A stretch of 64,000 nucleotides of DNA from TMED13 sp042090305 (GCA_042090305.1 JBELJQ010000002.1:1-64000); one strand, 5' to 3'; counted from the stretch's first letter, positions 1-9,294 are shown. Numbers and translations: made by a program. Notes: generated by a model from the sequence alone, not told the origin.

Positions 1-287
1 TTTTTATCAATTACACCATTTAATAAAAACAATTCAGATTTTTGTGAAATTTTTCTTATATAAATTGCCTCACTCAAAGAATTTAAAAAAAAAAAATCAC
101 AACCTGACGAAATTAATTTTTCTGCAATTTTTTTCAACCCAAGACCATAAGAATTAGATTTTAGTACCGCACTTAAAATTGTAGTCTTTGAAATTTTTTG
201 AAGCATCAATTTATAATTAAATTCAATTAGATTTAAATTGATTTTTAATAAGCAATTTTCGTTGATTATTAATTTAGATTCATTCAT
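1..287 (-). CDS. alr: Alanine racemase, N-terminal part (cut by window edge)
   Basis: About 95 N-terminal residues of a PLP-dependent alanine racemase, which makes D-alanine for peptidoglycan. The stretch AVLKSNSYGLG (about residues 34-44) is the family's AVVKAxAYGHG motif, and its lysine would bind PLP. The rest of the barrel lies beyond base 1. The start is the ATG at 287, 12 bp after the end of dnaB, so the two are probably co-transcribed. dnaB followed by alr is a common alphaproteobacterial order, which supports the call. The gene is open at the window edge, so completeness cannot be judged. Confidence 0.85.
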   Translation of the reverse strand, partial: MNESKLIINENCLLKINLNLIEFNYKLMLQKISKTTILSAVLKSNSYGLGLKKIAEKLISSGCDFFFLNSLSEAIYIRKISQKSELFLLNGVIDK

Positions 288-299
288 ATGTAGAAAGAT

Positions 300-1760
300 T
301 TAAAAAGAGGGTTCTGCTAAATCAGAAAATTTAGTTATAGTTGGATTAAAGTGAAGTTTAACTTTAGAAATTGGACCATGTCTATTTTTAGCGATTATTG
401 CTTCTGCAATATTATGAACCTTTTCCATTTTACTTGTCCATATTTCGTGTTTATCAGTCCCCTCCTGTGGTTCTGTTCGTGCTAGGTAGTATTCTTCACG
501 ATATAAGAAAACTACTAAATCTGCATCTTGTTCTATAGAACCTGATTCTCTCAAATCAGCAAGTTGAGGTCTTTTTTCCTCGCGATCCTCTACTTTTCTT
601 GATAGTTGAGATAAAGCAATCACCGGAACATCAAGTTCTTTAGCTATAGCTTTAAGTCCCCTGGTAATTTCTGAGATTTCTTGAACTCTACTATCATTAT
701 ATCTAGTTTCGCTAGACAAAAGTTGCAGATAATCTAAAACGATTAAATCTAACCCAAACTTCCTTTTCAGTCTTCGAGCTCGAGTTCTTACGGATGCTAT
801 GGATAATGCAGGAGTATCATCAATGAATAAGTCTAAATTTTTAAGATTCTCCCCTCCTTTAATCAATTTATTGAAGTCTGTTTTAGATAAATTTCCAGTT
901 CTTATATTTTCAGAGGAAAGTCCAGCAATTTCCGAAATAATTCTTGTAGCTAGTTGCTCTGAAGACATTTCTAATGAGAAAAATAAAACATTCTTTTTCC
1001 TCTTGGACTCTTTTATTTCGCTGGCAATGTTGTAGGCCATGTTAGTTGCAAAAGCTGTTTTACCCATCGAGGGTCTTCCAGCAACGATTATCAAATCAGA
1101 TTTATGAAGACCGCCTATTTTTTTATCAAAATCAACTAATCCCGTTCTAAGGCCAATAACTTCTTCACTTTTCCTAAATGCTTTTTCTGCATAATCCAGA
1201 GTATTTGTAAGAATATCTTCAAAGACTCTTGGTCCACTATTGATTTCATCATCATTGGATAATTCAAAGAGCTCCTGCTCAGTTTGTTCAATTATTTTAG
1301 AGGCGTTATCTTCTTTTTTTACTGTATAACAATCATTGATAAGTTCCGTTCCCACATTTATTAGTTTTCTTCGAATGAATAAATCATATATTAATTCTCC
1401 ATACTGTTTAGCATTTACAATGCTAAGGCTATTTTCGCATATTTTAAGCAGGTAATCTAAACCACCATTATTTCTAAAATCTTCGTTTCCCTCTAAAAGA
1501 ATTTTTAGAGTATTTATATCAGCCACTTGATCGCTTGAGATTATCTTTTTTAGTGCCTCAAAAATTACCTTATTAATTTTAGTTGAGAAAAAATCAGATT
1601 TTAAGAAGTTTTCAACTTTCTCGAAAGCTAGGTTATTTGATATGATTGCACCTAAAAGAGCTTGTTCTGCACCCAGGTTCATCGGTGCTTCTCTAATCAA
1701 ATTAAGATTTGTGCTTGAGTTTACGGTTATTACTTTATTTCCCTGGTCTTGAGTAGACAT
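300..1760 (-). CDS. dnaB: Replicative DNA helicase DnaB
   Basis: A 486-residue hexameric replicative helicase that unwinds DNA at the fork. The N-terminal DnaB domain (about residues 25-130) starts with the family signature around NLGAEQALLGAII. The RecA-like domain begins near residue 200 and carries the Walker A motif GRPSMGKTAFA (about 229-239), the Walker B region DLIVLDYLQLL and the DnaB motif RESGSIEQDAD. Length is normal for the family and no intein is present. It follows the rplI block and precedes alr on the same strand, a conserved alphaproteobacterial arrangement. Confidence 0.97.
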   Translation of the reverse strand: MSTQDQGNKVITVNSSTNLNLIREAPMNLGAEQALLGAIISNNLAFEKVENFLKSDFFSTKINKVIFEALKKIISSDQVADINTLKILLEGNEDFRNNGGLDYLLKICENSLSIVNAKQYGELIYDLFIRRKLINVGTELINDCYTVKKEDNASKIIEQTEQELFELSNDDEINSGPRVFEDILTNTLDYAEKAFRKSEEVIGLRTGLVDFDKKIGGLHKSDLIIVAGRPSMGKTAFATNMAYNIASEIKESKRKKNVLFFSLEMSSEQLATRIISEIAGLSSENIRTGNLSKTDFNKLIKGGENLKNLDLFIDDTPALSIASVRTRARRLKRKFGLDLIVLDYLQLLSSETRYNDSRVQEISEITRGLKAIAKELDVPVIALSQLSRKVEDREEKRPQLADLRESGSIEQDADLVVFLYREEYYLARTEPQEGTDKHEIWTSKMEKVHNIAEAIIAKNRHGPISKVKLHFNPTITKFSDLAEPSF

Positions 1761-1837
1761 CTTTATACTATATCAAATTATTTTTCATAAGCACCTTTTA
1801 TCTGACTGTTAATTAAGTGGATAACGTGTAAAACTTT

Positions 1838-2794
1838 TTAAAAGTTTCTCATAAAAAGATTTGAAATATAAAAAAGGTAACTAAGTAGACACATTAGAGA
1901 GAACTTGAGATTGATATCATACCTTTTTAACAAAGTGAAAGAAAATAAAGTTACAATCAATGTAAGAATAATGACATCTAATTCTATTATTTTCTTTTCG
2001 TAATCAAAAAATTTAAATAAAGATGAAATTCCAAGAATAAAAAGTAAATTGTAAATGTTAGAACCAATTATATTACCAAAAATTATGGCATTTTTTCCTC
2101 TTTTTGCTGCGGCAATAGATGTTACTAATTCGGGAAGAGAGGTTCCAATTGCAATTACTGATAAACCAATAAATGAATCAGGTATATTTAAGTTATCTGA
2201 TAGTTTAATTGCAGATTCAACTGAAATATTAACTCCAAATAATGTTAAAATAATTGATACTACAACAATTGGCAAACCAAAAACAACAGGCTTCTCGTAT
2301 GAAAATTTTGATAGAATATCCAAATTAATTTCGGAGTCAACTTCACTATTTCTTATTGAGTTTTTAAAACTATAGATCATATAAAAAATAAATGATGTTA
2401 GAAACATAATGCCAAATAAAAAATTAAACTTGTAAAACGTAAAAATCAAAAAGAACACTAAATGAATCATTAAATGAAAAATTATATCAAATTTTAATAC
2501 TTTGGGTATTTTAACCAGGTTAATGAATCCTACTGCGGATAAAACTAGAAGTATATTTGCTATATTTGAACCTAAAATATTTCCAACTGATAAGTCAGGC
2601 GAACCACTCAAGACGGCCTCAATTGATACTAATAATTCAGATATAGATGTCCCAAACCCAATAATTACAAGACCAATGAAAAATTCGGAAATTTTAAACT
2701 TTCTTCCAATAGCAGTAGAGTTACCTACTAAAAGATCAGCTCCTTTAATTGCAAGATAAAGACCAAATATTAATGTTATAAAGTCAAGTGACAT
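1838..2794 (-). CDS. Calcium/sodium antiporter, CaCA family (YrbG-like)
   Basis: A 318-residue inner-membrane cation exchanger. The two inverted alpha-repeats of the family are clear: GFGTSISELLVSI followed by GNILGSNIANILL in the first half, and AIGTSLPELVTSI followed by GNIIGSNIYNLLF in the second. Acidic residues in the GTSxxE motifs are the cation ligands in this family. About ten hydrophobic segments are expected. It sits between rplI (13 bp upstream) and dnaB, an unusual insertion into an otherwise conserved ribosomal/replication block. Ion specificity (Na+, K+ or H+ against Ca2+) cannot be told from sequence. Confidence 0.9.
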   Translation of the reverse strand: MSLDFITLIFGLYLAIKGADLLVGNSTAIGRKFKISEFFIGLVIIGFGTSISELLVSIEAVLSGSPDLSVGNILGSNIANILLVLSAVGFINLVKIPKVLKFDIIFHLMIHLVFFLIFTFYKFNFLFGIMFLTSFIFYMIYSFKNSIRNSEVDSEINLDILSKFSYEKPVVFGLPIVVVSIILTLFGVNISVESAIKLSDNLNIPDSFIGLSVIAIGTSLPELVTSIAAAKRGKNAIIFGNIIGSNIYNLLFILGISSLFKFFDYEKKIIELDVIILTLIVTLFSFTLLKRYDINLKFSLMCLLSYLFYISNLFMRNF

Positions 2795-2807
2795 TTATTG
2801 CAATTTA

Positions 2808-3467
2808 TCATTGCTCAGAATTAGAACTTGAAAGATCTTCATTGTCATAATCTTTCAGAGATTCTTTTTTATTTTCATCATTATTCTTTAAATTTTTTTT
2901 TTTAGCGCCATCATTTTTTATATCATCGGTAATTTCTTCTTCACGATGACTGTCATTTTTTAAGGATTCAATTTCTTTTTTTTTGGGTTTATTAATTTCG
3001 TCTTTTTGGATTTTTGCATTTTCTTCTGAAGTGGCTACGTTGATTTTAAGGGTACAAGAGACTTCGGCATGTAATTTAACATTGATATCATAAATACCAA
3101 TTTTCTTTATTGCACTGTGGAGATTGATATTAGATGGTTTTATATCTAATTTTTGCTCCAGAAAATATTGAGAAATATCTTTTGGTGAGACCGAACCATA
3201 TAGCTGGCCATTATCACTGGCATTTCGAATGAATATAATATCTTTATTTTCGATCTTTTTTAACATTATTTCAGCTTCATCAACAGCTTTTTTACTTTGC
3301 GCCATAAGATCATTTTTGATCTTAGAGAAATATTCTTTATTAGATTTGTTAGCTCTTAGTGCTTTCTGTTGAGGAATTAAAAAATTTCTAGCAAACCCGT
3401 CCTTAACTTTAACAACATCACCAATTTTTCCTAATCTGTCGAATGTTTCTAATAAGATAACTTCCAT
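2808..3467 (-). CDS. rplI: Large ribosomal subunit protein bL9, with charged C-terminal tail
   Basis: The first 150 or so residues are a complete bL9: the N-terminal rRNA-binding domain with VKVKDGFARNFLIP (about residues 19-32), the long connecting helix, and the C-terminal domain with LYGSVSPKDI. Residues from about 150 to 219 form an extra tail rich in Lys, Glu, Asp and Asn, probably disordered. Typical bL9 is near 150 residues; many alphaproteobacteria have some extension. The start is ATG at 3467, 4 bp after the DUF2232 gene. The tail's role is unknown. Confidence 0.96.
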   Translation of the reverse strand: MEVILLETFDRLGKIGDVVKVKDGFARNFLIPQQKALRANKSNKEYFSKIKNDLMAQSKKAVDEAEIMLKKIENKDIIFIRNASDNGQLYGSVSPKDISQYFLEQKLDIKPSNINLHSAIKKIGIYDINVKLHAEVSCTLKINVATSEENAKIQKDEINKPKKKEIESLKNDSHREEEITDDIKNDGAKKKNLKNNDENKKESLKDYDNEDLSSSNSEQ

Positions 3468-3471
3468 TATG

Positions 3472-4407
3472 TTATTCCTTAAAAAAGTTTTTTTTTATGT
3501 TTGTATACATACCAGCAATAAATATTAATAGTAAAAGAACATACCCTAAAAATATAAAAAGTAAAAATAATATTATAAATTTTAAAAAAGGATTGAGATT
3601 TAGTTTTTTAAGATATAAGTGTAAAATTTTATATCCCTCAATCAAATATGGAATTGAAAGTATCATTAGTGTGTTGAGTAAATATATATTTAAGGCAGAA
3701 ATATCTAGAAAAAAAACAAAAAGATTCGAAAAAAAAATAATTGAAAACCATTTAGGAGTATAGAAGTCTTCAACGTGGTAAGAAAATAATGGTTTTAGTT
3801 TTAGAAAATTACAAGAAATAGTTGATAGTTTAAAATTAAACATGAAGATGGTTAAGATAATAAATATATTCATAGCTGGTAATATCATTACTATAAAATT
3901 CGTTACTTCTTTAAAATTTAAATTTTGATCATTAATAGGTTTTTGTTGAAGTGATGATAATAAATTTGAGACTAAATTAGCAATTTCAACCTGGTCTAAT
4001 TTTTGATAATAGAAAAAAATGAACATAATTAAACCAATAACTACAATTGATATAAATATAGAGAAAACCTCTCCACTTGAAGTATTATTATCTATTTTCC
4101 TTTGATTCAAAACTGAAAAAGTAGTTGGAATCAGAGAGATTATTATTAGAAAAAATAGATTTTTTGGGTGAATAGATAATATCCAATCAAATTTATGGAT
4201 TGATAATAAAATTGACACGGATATAAATAAACTACTAATTAGTTGGATAGGCTTGAGAATTAAAGAAAGTAAAACGATAGGAAAATAAGATAAAAAAAAG
4301 AAAAGTTGTAAAGAGGTTTTAAGAAGAATTAACTCAATTAAAATAAAAAATATTGAAGAATAAAAAACTATTAAAATGTGATTCGGTTTTTCAGCGAGTG
4401 GGTTCAT
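3472..4407 (-). CDS. DUF2232-like multi-spanning membrane protein
   Basis: A 311-residue very hydrophobic protein with about eight predicted membrane segments. Its position between rpsR and rplI is where alphaproteobacteria usually keep a DUF2232 gene, and length and topology fit; the call rests mainly on this context. Its start codon overlaps the rpsR stop by one base (TAATG), which indicates translational coupling. Function is unknown. Composition is extremely AT-rich, with mostly Ile, Leu, Phe, Asn and Lys. Confidence 0.65.
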   Translation of the reverse strand: MNPLAEKPNHILIVFYSSIFFILIELILLKTSLQLFFFLSYFPIVLLSLILKPIQLISSLFISVSILLSIHKFDWILSIHPKNLFFLIIISLIPTTFSVLNQRKIDNNTSSGEVFSIFISIVVIGLIMFIFFYYQKLDQVEIANLVSNLLSSLQQKPINDQNLNFKEVTNFIVMILPAMNIFIILTIFMFNFKLSTISCNFLKLKPLFSYHVEDFYTPKWFSIIFFSNLFVFFLDISALNIYLLNTLMILSIPYLIEGYKILHLYLKKLNLNPFLKFIILFLLFIFLGYVLLLLIFIAGMYTNIKKNFFKE

Positions 4408-4652
4408 TATCTAGAAACATAGGGTAAAAGTGCTAGAAACCTAGCTCTCTTGACCGCTAAAGATAACTCTTTTTGTTTTTTTGTTGAAACTTGTGTAACT
4501 CTGCTTGGAAGAATTTTTCCTTTTTCTGTCATGTATCTTCGTAGAAGATTTATATTTTTATAATCAACATTAGGTGCGTCTTTACCTGATAAAGGACAAT
4601 TCTTTGAAAAAAAAGACCTAGATGATGTGTTGTCAAATACTTTATTTCTCAT
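4407..4652 (-). CDS. rpsR: Small ribosomal subunit protein bS18
   Basis: An 81-residue protein of the 30S platform that pairs with bS6. The conserved core VDYKNINLLRRYMTEKGKILPSR (about residues 29-51), followed by a basic stretch with KRARFLALLPY at the end, is diagnostic. Length is normal. It lies 13 bp after rpsF and is coupled to the DUF2232 gene by a one-base overlap. Confidence 0.97.
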   Translation of the reverse strand: MRNKVFDNTSSRSFFSKNCPLSGKDAPNVDYKNINLLRRYMTEKGKILPSRVTQVSTKKQKELSLAVKRARFLALLPYVSR

Positions 4653-4665
4653 ATTTTCTCCTTAT

Positions 4666-4989
4666 TTATGTTTTTTGTTCGACTAGTAGTGATTGTTCTT
4701 TGATTATTTCTTTAATTCTGATATTAAAAAATCTTAAAAAGTTAATATCTTGTTTTACTTTTATATCAAAATCTTTGAATAATTTTGCATCGCATTCACA
4801 ATTGATCATGTAGTAGTAACCTTTAGAGTTTTTTTTTATTTTATAGGCTAGGTCCCTAAGGCCCCAGAATTCTGTTTTGAGTACTTTACCACCACTATCC
4901 TTTATTTTTTTTATTAAATCTTCGTAGTAATCATCTGCGGCTTTTTTTGAAAGTTGTCCGCTTACTATATATACGTTTTCATATAACAT
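4666..4989 (-). CDS. rpsF: Small ribosomal subunit protein bS6
   Basis: A 107-residue platform protein of the 30S subunit. The features are the N-terminal YENVYIVSGQLS strand, the central GGKVLKTEFWGLRDLAYKI motif (about residues 33-51) and the YYMINCE strand. A strong Shine-Dalgarno (AAGGAG on the minus strand) lies just ahead of the ATG at 4989. It heads the rpsF-rpsR-DUF2232-rplI cluster, divergent from fabD. Confidence 0.97.
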   Translation of the reverse strand: MLYENVYIVSGQLSKKAADDYYEDLIKKIKDSGGKVLKTEFWGLRDLAYKIKKNSKGYYYMINCECDAKLFKDFDIKVKQDINFLRFFNIRIKEIIKEQSLLVEQKT

Positions 4990-5001
4990 TTTATCTCCTT
5001 A

Positions 5002-5038
5002 CGGTTAAACTCAAAAAGTTTAGCTATTTTTAAATAGC
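5002..5038 (-). promoter_or_regulatory. Two-hairpin leader of rpsF, possible S6:S18 autoregulatory element
   Basis: In the rpsF 5' leader (minus strand), two adjacent hairpins can form: a 7-bp stem GCTATTT/AAATAGC (5023-5038) and a 6-bp stem TAAACT/AGTTTA (5006-5022). A CCG (5002-5004) and the Shine-Dalgarno follow at once. Known S6:S18 leaders feed back on rpsF-rpsR through a structured element containing CCG, so this is a reasonable candidate. Fit to the published covariance model was not tested. Confidence 0.35.
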
Positions 5039-5063
5039 AAGGTTATTAATAAATGTTTATAAC

Positions 5064-5069
5064 ATTATA
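5064..5069 (-). promoter_or_regulatory. Candidate -10 box for rpsF operon
   Basis: A perfect TATAAT on the minus strand lies 75 bp before the rpsF start codon, within the 113-bp divergent rpsF/fabD gap. In DNA this AT-rich, isolated TATAAT matches are common, and no convincing -35 was seen, so this is only a candidate. Confidence 0.3.
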
Positions 5070-5102
5070 AAATGAATATTAAAGAGATAATTTAATTTAA
5101 AG

Positions 5103-6065
5103 ATGAAAGGCATAAATATCATTTTCCCTGGTCAAGGCTCACAGTCAGTTGGAATGGGTCTCAATCTTTATGAAAATCATAATGAGGCTAAATTAGTTTT
5201 TGAGGAAGTAAATGATACCTTGAATTTCAATTTATCAAAAATAATCTTTGAAGGACCAGAGGATGAACTAAGACTAACAGAAAATACTCAACCAGCGCTG
5301 ATGGCAACTAGTATTGCTATAGTAAGAATTATAGAATTTGAGTTAAAAAAAAAGTTAGGTGAATTTACTGATATTGTACTAGGGCATTCACTTGGAGAAT
5401 ATTCTGCGCTATGTAGTGTCAAATCAATTACTTTGAGTGAAGCATCTAGAGCTCTAAAAATGAGGGGTAAAGCCATGCAGGAATCTGTGACCGGACTCGA
5501 TACATTAATGATTGCCGTTATTGGTCTAGACATTTTAGACGTTGAAAGCGCTATTGAAGATATTGAAATCCCTAGTGGTGAGGTTTGTGAAATTGCAAAT
5601 GATAATTGTCCTGGTCAGGTTATTCTTTCAGGAACAAAGGAAATTTTGGAGAAGTTTTCAATAATATTAAAGAAAAAAGGAGCAAGAACAGTATTGCCCC
5701 TAAAAGTAAGTGCTCCTTTTCATTGCAGCTTAATGAATGATGCATCAAAAAAAATGGAAAATGTGCTATCTCAGATAAGTTTAAAGAAGTTAGAGACAAA
5801 ATATATAAGTAACGTCACGGCCAACTTTGAAGATGATCCAGATAAAATAAAAGAATTGCTCGTAAAACAAATTTTTACAAGAGTCAAATGGAGAGAAAGT
5901 ATAATAAAAGCTGAAAAAGAAGGTGCCAAAAATTTTCTTGAAATAGGGAGTGGAAAAGTGTTAACAGGAATGAATAAGAGAATATCCAAGGATATTTTTT
6001 CAGAAAATATTTCAAACATGAAAGATATCGACTCATTTCTTAAAAATAATAAGGATATCATATGA
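5103..6065 (+). CDS. fabD: Malonyl-CoA:ACP transacylase FabD
   Basis: A 320-residue enzyme that loads malonyl groups onto acyl carrier protein for fatty-acid synthesis. FPGQGSQSVGMG near the N terminus and the nucleophile elbow GHSLGEYSA (catalytic Ser near residue 98) are the family signatures; the catalytic His lies in SAPFHCSLM. Length is normal. It is the first gene of fabD-fabG-acpP-fabF-mltG-gmk, and its stop overlaps the fabG start by 4 bp (ATGA). Confidence 0.97.
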   Translation: MKGINIIFPGQGSQSVGMGLNLYENHNEAKLVFEEVNDTLNFNLSKIIFEGPEDELRLTENTQPALMATSIAIVRIIEFELKKKLGEFTDIVLGHSLGEYSALCSVKSITLSEASRALKMRGKAMQESVTGLDTLMIAVIGLDILDVESAIEDIEIPSGEVCEIANDNCPGQVILSGTKEILEKFSIILKKKGARTVLPLKVSAPFHCSLMNDASKKMENVLSQISLKKLETKYISNVTANFEDDPDKIKELLVKQIFTRVKWRESIIKAEKEGAKNFLEIGSGKVLTGMNKRISKDIFSENISNMKDIDSFLKNNKDII

Positions 6066-6781
6066 AAAAAATTTTAATAACTGGAGCTACTGGTGGAATT
6101 GGAAAAGAAATTTGCCTCTTATTAAGAAATGATTACGACATTTACGCAATGGGAAGAAATAAAGAAAAGCTTGGTAAACTACAAGAGGAAATATCTTCCA
6201 TCAAAGGTACTTTCACCGCAGATTTGAATAATAAAAAAAGTATAGAAAGCTTTTTAGATAAAATAAATAAAGATAATATTGAATTTGATATTCTCGTCAA
6301 TAATGCTGGTATAACCCAAGATAGTCTTTTTATAAGGATGGATTACGAAAAATGGAGTAAGGTTATTCAAACAAATCTTAATTCAAATTTTCTTTTAACA
6401 AATTTTTTTTCAAAGCAAATGATTAAAAAAAAGTGGGGAAGAATAATTAATATTACATCTGTTGTTTGCCATACTGGTAATGCTGGTCAGAGTAATTATA
6501 CCGCCTCTAAGTCAGGAATAATTGGAATGTCAAAATCAATTGCTGCTGAACTAGCCAAAAGAAATATAACAGTTAATTGTATCTCACCTGGTTTTATCGA
6601 AACGGAAATGACTTCAGAACTCTCAGAGGAACAAAAAAAATCAATTATGGATAAAATTCCTTTAAATAGAATCGGTCAACCAAAAGATGTAGCTAATTGT
6701 GTCAAATTTCTTGCATCTGATATGTCTGAATACATAACTGGTCAAACTATTCATGTTAATGGAGGACTCGCAATGTTATAA
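6062..6781 (+). CDS. fabG: 3-oxoacyl-ACP reductase FabG
   Basis: A 239-residue short-chain dehydrogenase that uses NADPH to reduce 3-oxoacyl-ACP. It has the Rossmann motif TGATGGIG (residues 7-14), the NNAG motif (about 81-84), the Ser and YTASK catalytic residues (Tyr near 148) and the C-terminal VNGGLAML. The protein is slightly short but complete. It is translationally coupled to fabD. Confidence 0.96.
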   Translation: MKKILITGATGGIGKEICLLLRNDYDIYAMGRNKEKLGKLQEEISSIKGTFTADLNNKKSIESFLDKINKDNIEFDILVNNAGITQDSLFIRMDYEKWSKVIQTNLNSNFLLTNFFSKQMIKKKWGRIINITSVVCHTGNAGQSNYTASKSGIIGMSKSIAAELAKRNITVNCISPGFIETEMTSELSEEQKKSIMDKIPLNRIGQPKDVANCVKFLASDMSEYITGQTIHVNGGLAML

Positions 6782-6847
6782 TTGTAATTGATTTAAAAAA
6801 AAAAATATTTATTAATATATATAATTAATTATTGTAAGGACAAAAGT

Positions 6848-7084
6848 ATGAGCGATATATCAGAAAGAGTAAAAAAGATTGTAGTTGAGCATTTAGGTGT
6901 TGAATCAGAAAAAGTAATTGATTCGGCAAGTTTTGTTGATGACTTGGGTGCTGACAGTTTAGATACTGTCGAGTTAGTTATGGCTTTTGAAGAAGAATTT
7001 AGCATTGAAATTCCAGATGATGTCGCAGAAAAGATCACAACTATCAAAGACGCTATAGAACATATCGAAAAATCCCAAAATTAG
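6848..7084 (+). CDS. acpP: Acyl carrier protein
   Basis: A 78-residue acidic carrier of fatty-acyl chains. The phosphopantetheine attachment site DSLDTVELVM (Ser near residue 38) and the flanking GADSLD are canonical. The 66-bp gap after fabG is the longest in this operon and very AT-rich, and could hold a separate promoter, which would suit the high demand for ACP. A good Shine-Dalgarno (AAGGA) precedes the ATG. fabF starts 2 bp after its stop codon. Confidence 0.98.
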   Translation: MSDISERVKKIVVEHLGVESEKVIDSASFVDDLGADSLDTVELVMAFEEEFSIEIPDDVAEKITTIKDAIEHIEKSQN

Positions 7085-7086
7085 TT

Positions 7087-8340
7087 ATGAGAAGAGTGGT
7101 TGTTACAGGTATTGGTATGTGTACACCACTTGGCTTTGGATGGAACCATTGCTGGGAAAAATTGATTTCTGGTCAGTCGGGTGTTAAAAGGTTAGAAGGC
7201 TTTGAAATTGATGATTTATCTTCAAAGATAGGTGGACAGCTATCGATGGAGGGTGATGAAAGCCTTTTTCCAGAAAAAATAATACAGTTTAAAGATAAAA
7301 AGAAAATGGAGCCTTTCATTGAGTATGCTCTTATTGCCGCGCATGAAGCTTTAAAGGATTCTGGGTGGAGCGCAAAAAATGATGATGAATCATTTAAAAC
7401 AGGTGTTATGATTGGTTCAGGAATTGGCGGACTCGACGGAATAAGAAAAAGTGCAGTTAATTTAGACAGAAGTCCAAGAAAAATATCTCCATTTTTTATA
7501 CCATCTTGTCTGATAAATTTAGCAAGTGGACACATATCTATTAAATATAATTTTAAGGGACCTAATCACTCAGTTGTAACTGCATGCTCGTCAGGCGCAC
7601 ATGCTATAGGAGATTCCTTTAGGCTGATTTCCGAGGGGACTGCTGATGTAATGGTTGCTGGTGGTACCGAGGCAGCTTGCACTAGATTTGGAATTGCTGG
7701 ATTTTGCGCAATGAGAGCTCTATCGACCCAATATAATGATGACCCTCACCTAGCTTCTAGGCCGTGGGATAAAGATAGGGACGGTTTTGTACTATCAGAA
7801 GGCTCTGGAATACTGGTTCTTGAAGAATATGAACACGCAAAAAAGAGGTCTGCAAATATTTATGCAGAAGTTATTGGATACGGGCTATCAGGGGATGCAT
7901 CACATCCGACCGCTCCTGCTCCAGATGGAAGCGGGGCATACAGAGCTATGGAGATGGCTATTAAAAGAGCTGAAATAACCCCTGAACAAATTGGCTATGT
8001 TAATGCTCATGGAACATCTACGCCACTAGGAGATGAAATTGAATTTGGTGCAGTAAAAAGAATTTTTTCAAATGCAAGTGATAAGTTGTGTATGTCATCT
8101 ACAAAATCATCAACAGGACATCTTTTGGGTGCTTCAGGTTCTGTTGAAGCGATTTTCTCAATCTTATCGATAAAATTTGGAGAAATACCACCCACATTAA
8201 ATCTTAATAATATCTCGGAAAGCTGCAAAGGTATCAACCTAGTTCCACACGAAAGTCTAAAAGAAAATGTTGATATATCTTTATCTAATTCATTTGGTTT
8301 TGGTGGGACTAATGTTTCTCTTTTATTTAAAAGAATATAG
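7087..8340 (+). CDS. fabF: 3-oxoacyl-ACP synthase II FabF
   Basis: A 417-residue condensing enzyme that elongates acyl-ACP with malonyl-ACP. The Cys-His-His triad is visible: TACSSGAHAIG (Cys near 168), NAHGTSTPLGD (His near 308) and STGHLLGASG (His near 345). It has a normal thiolase fold length and C-terminal SFGFGGTN. It lies between acpP and mltG with gaps of 2 and 5 bp, in the standard order. Confidence 0.98.
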   Translation: MRRVVVTGIGMCTPLGFGWNHCWEKLISGQSGVKRLEGFEIDDLSSKIGGQLSMEGDESLFPEKIIQFKDKKKMEPFIEYALIAAHEALKDSGWSAKNDDESFKTGVMIGSGIGGLDGIRKSAVNLDRSPRKISPFFIPSCLINLASGHISIKYNFKGPNHSVVTACSSGAHAIGDSFRLISEGTADVMVAGGTEAACTRFGIAGFCAMRALSTQYNDDPHLASRPWDKDRDGFVLSEGSGILVLEEYEHAKKRSANIYAEVIGYGLSGDASHPTAPAPDGSGAYRAMEMAIKRAEITPEQIGYVNAHGTSTPLGDEIEFGAVKRIFSNASDKLCMSSTKSSTGHLLGASGSVEAIFSILSIKFGEIPPTLNLNNISESCKGINLVPHESLKENVDISLSNSFGFGGTNVSLLFKRI

Positions 8341-8345
8341 AGAAC

Positions 8346-9287
8346 GTGATTTATAAATTTTTTTTTGTTTTAGTTCTCCTAGCAAATACAATTTTTGAGC
8401 TTTTTCTTAAGGAAAATAAGATAAATACTCCTCAAGATATTATAATTGAAAAAGGGATGAGATTAGATCAAATATCTTCTCTTTTATATGAAAATGAAAT
8501 TATCAATAATAAGAATTTATTTAAATTATGGGTAAGATTAAACTTTTCAGAAAAAAATATTATGTTTGGTGAGTATCGATTTGAAAATAAATTATCAATA
8601 AATAACGTCTTTAAAAAAATAAGCAAAGGAGAGACCTTTCTAAGAAAATTAACAATTATCGAGGGGTGGACAAAGTTTAATTTGTATTCAAAGATCAAGC
8701 TATTGTTTCCAGAATCAAGTTTAAAATTAGACGAAATGCCAACTTACATAATTGCAGACACTTATTTTTTTAGTATCACGGAGGGCTCTGAAAAACTTAT
8801 TGAAAATATCAAAAAAAAAAGTGCTGACACAGCAGATAAATTATGGAAAAAACGTCTAATAGATTCTCCATTATCCAATATAAGTGAAATGTTTATTTTA
8901 TCTTCAATAGTTGAGAAAGAAACTTCAATCAATGAAGAAAGAAATAAAATAGCAGGAGTCTTTTATAATAGAATAAATAAGGGAATGAGGTTGCAATCAG
9001 ATCCAACTGTTGTATATGCTTTGACTCAAGGAAAATCAAAACTTGAAAGGAAGTTACTAAGAAAGGACTTAAAATATAAATCGAAATTTAATACTTATGT
9101 GAACAAGGGTTTGCCGCCTGAACCAATATGCTATCCAGGTTTAAACTCCCTTAAAGCTGTAATTTCCCCTGAAAATAATAATTTATTTTTTTTCGTTGCT
9201 GATCCTAAAAATAATGGACACATTTTTTCAAAAGATTATGATCAACATCTAAAAAATATTAAAAAAATTAAAAATACTAAAAGATGA
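8346..9287 (+). CDS. mltG: Endolytic transglycosylase MltG
   Basis: A 313-residue inner-membrane enzyme that cuts nascent peptidoglycan glycan strands. There is an N-terminal membrane anchor (about residues 3-19), a LysM-like region, then the YceG domain with SSIVEKETS (catalytic Glu near 195) and GVFYNRINKGMRLQSDPTV. The start is GTG at 8346, 5 bp after fabF. Position between fabF and gmk matches alphaproteobacteria, though a yicC-like gene often found between mltG and gmk is absent. Confidence 0.94.
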   Translation: MIYKFFFVLVLLANTIFELFLKENKINTPQDIIIEKGMRLDQISSLLYENEIINNKNLFKLWVRLNFSEKNIMFGEYRFENKLSINNVFKKISKGETFLRKLTIIEGWTKFNLYSKIKLLFPESSLKLDEMPTYIIADTYFFSITEGSEKLIENIKKKSADTADKLWKKRLIDSPLSNISEMFILSSIVEKETSINEERNKIAGVFYNRINKGMRLQSDPTVVYALTQGKSKLERKLLRKDLKYKSKFNTYVNKGLPPEPICYPGLNSLKAVISPENNNLFFFVADPKNNGHIFSKDYDQHLKNIKKIKNTKR

Positions 9288-9294
9288 AATTTTG

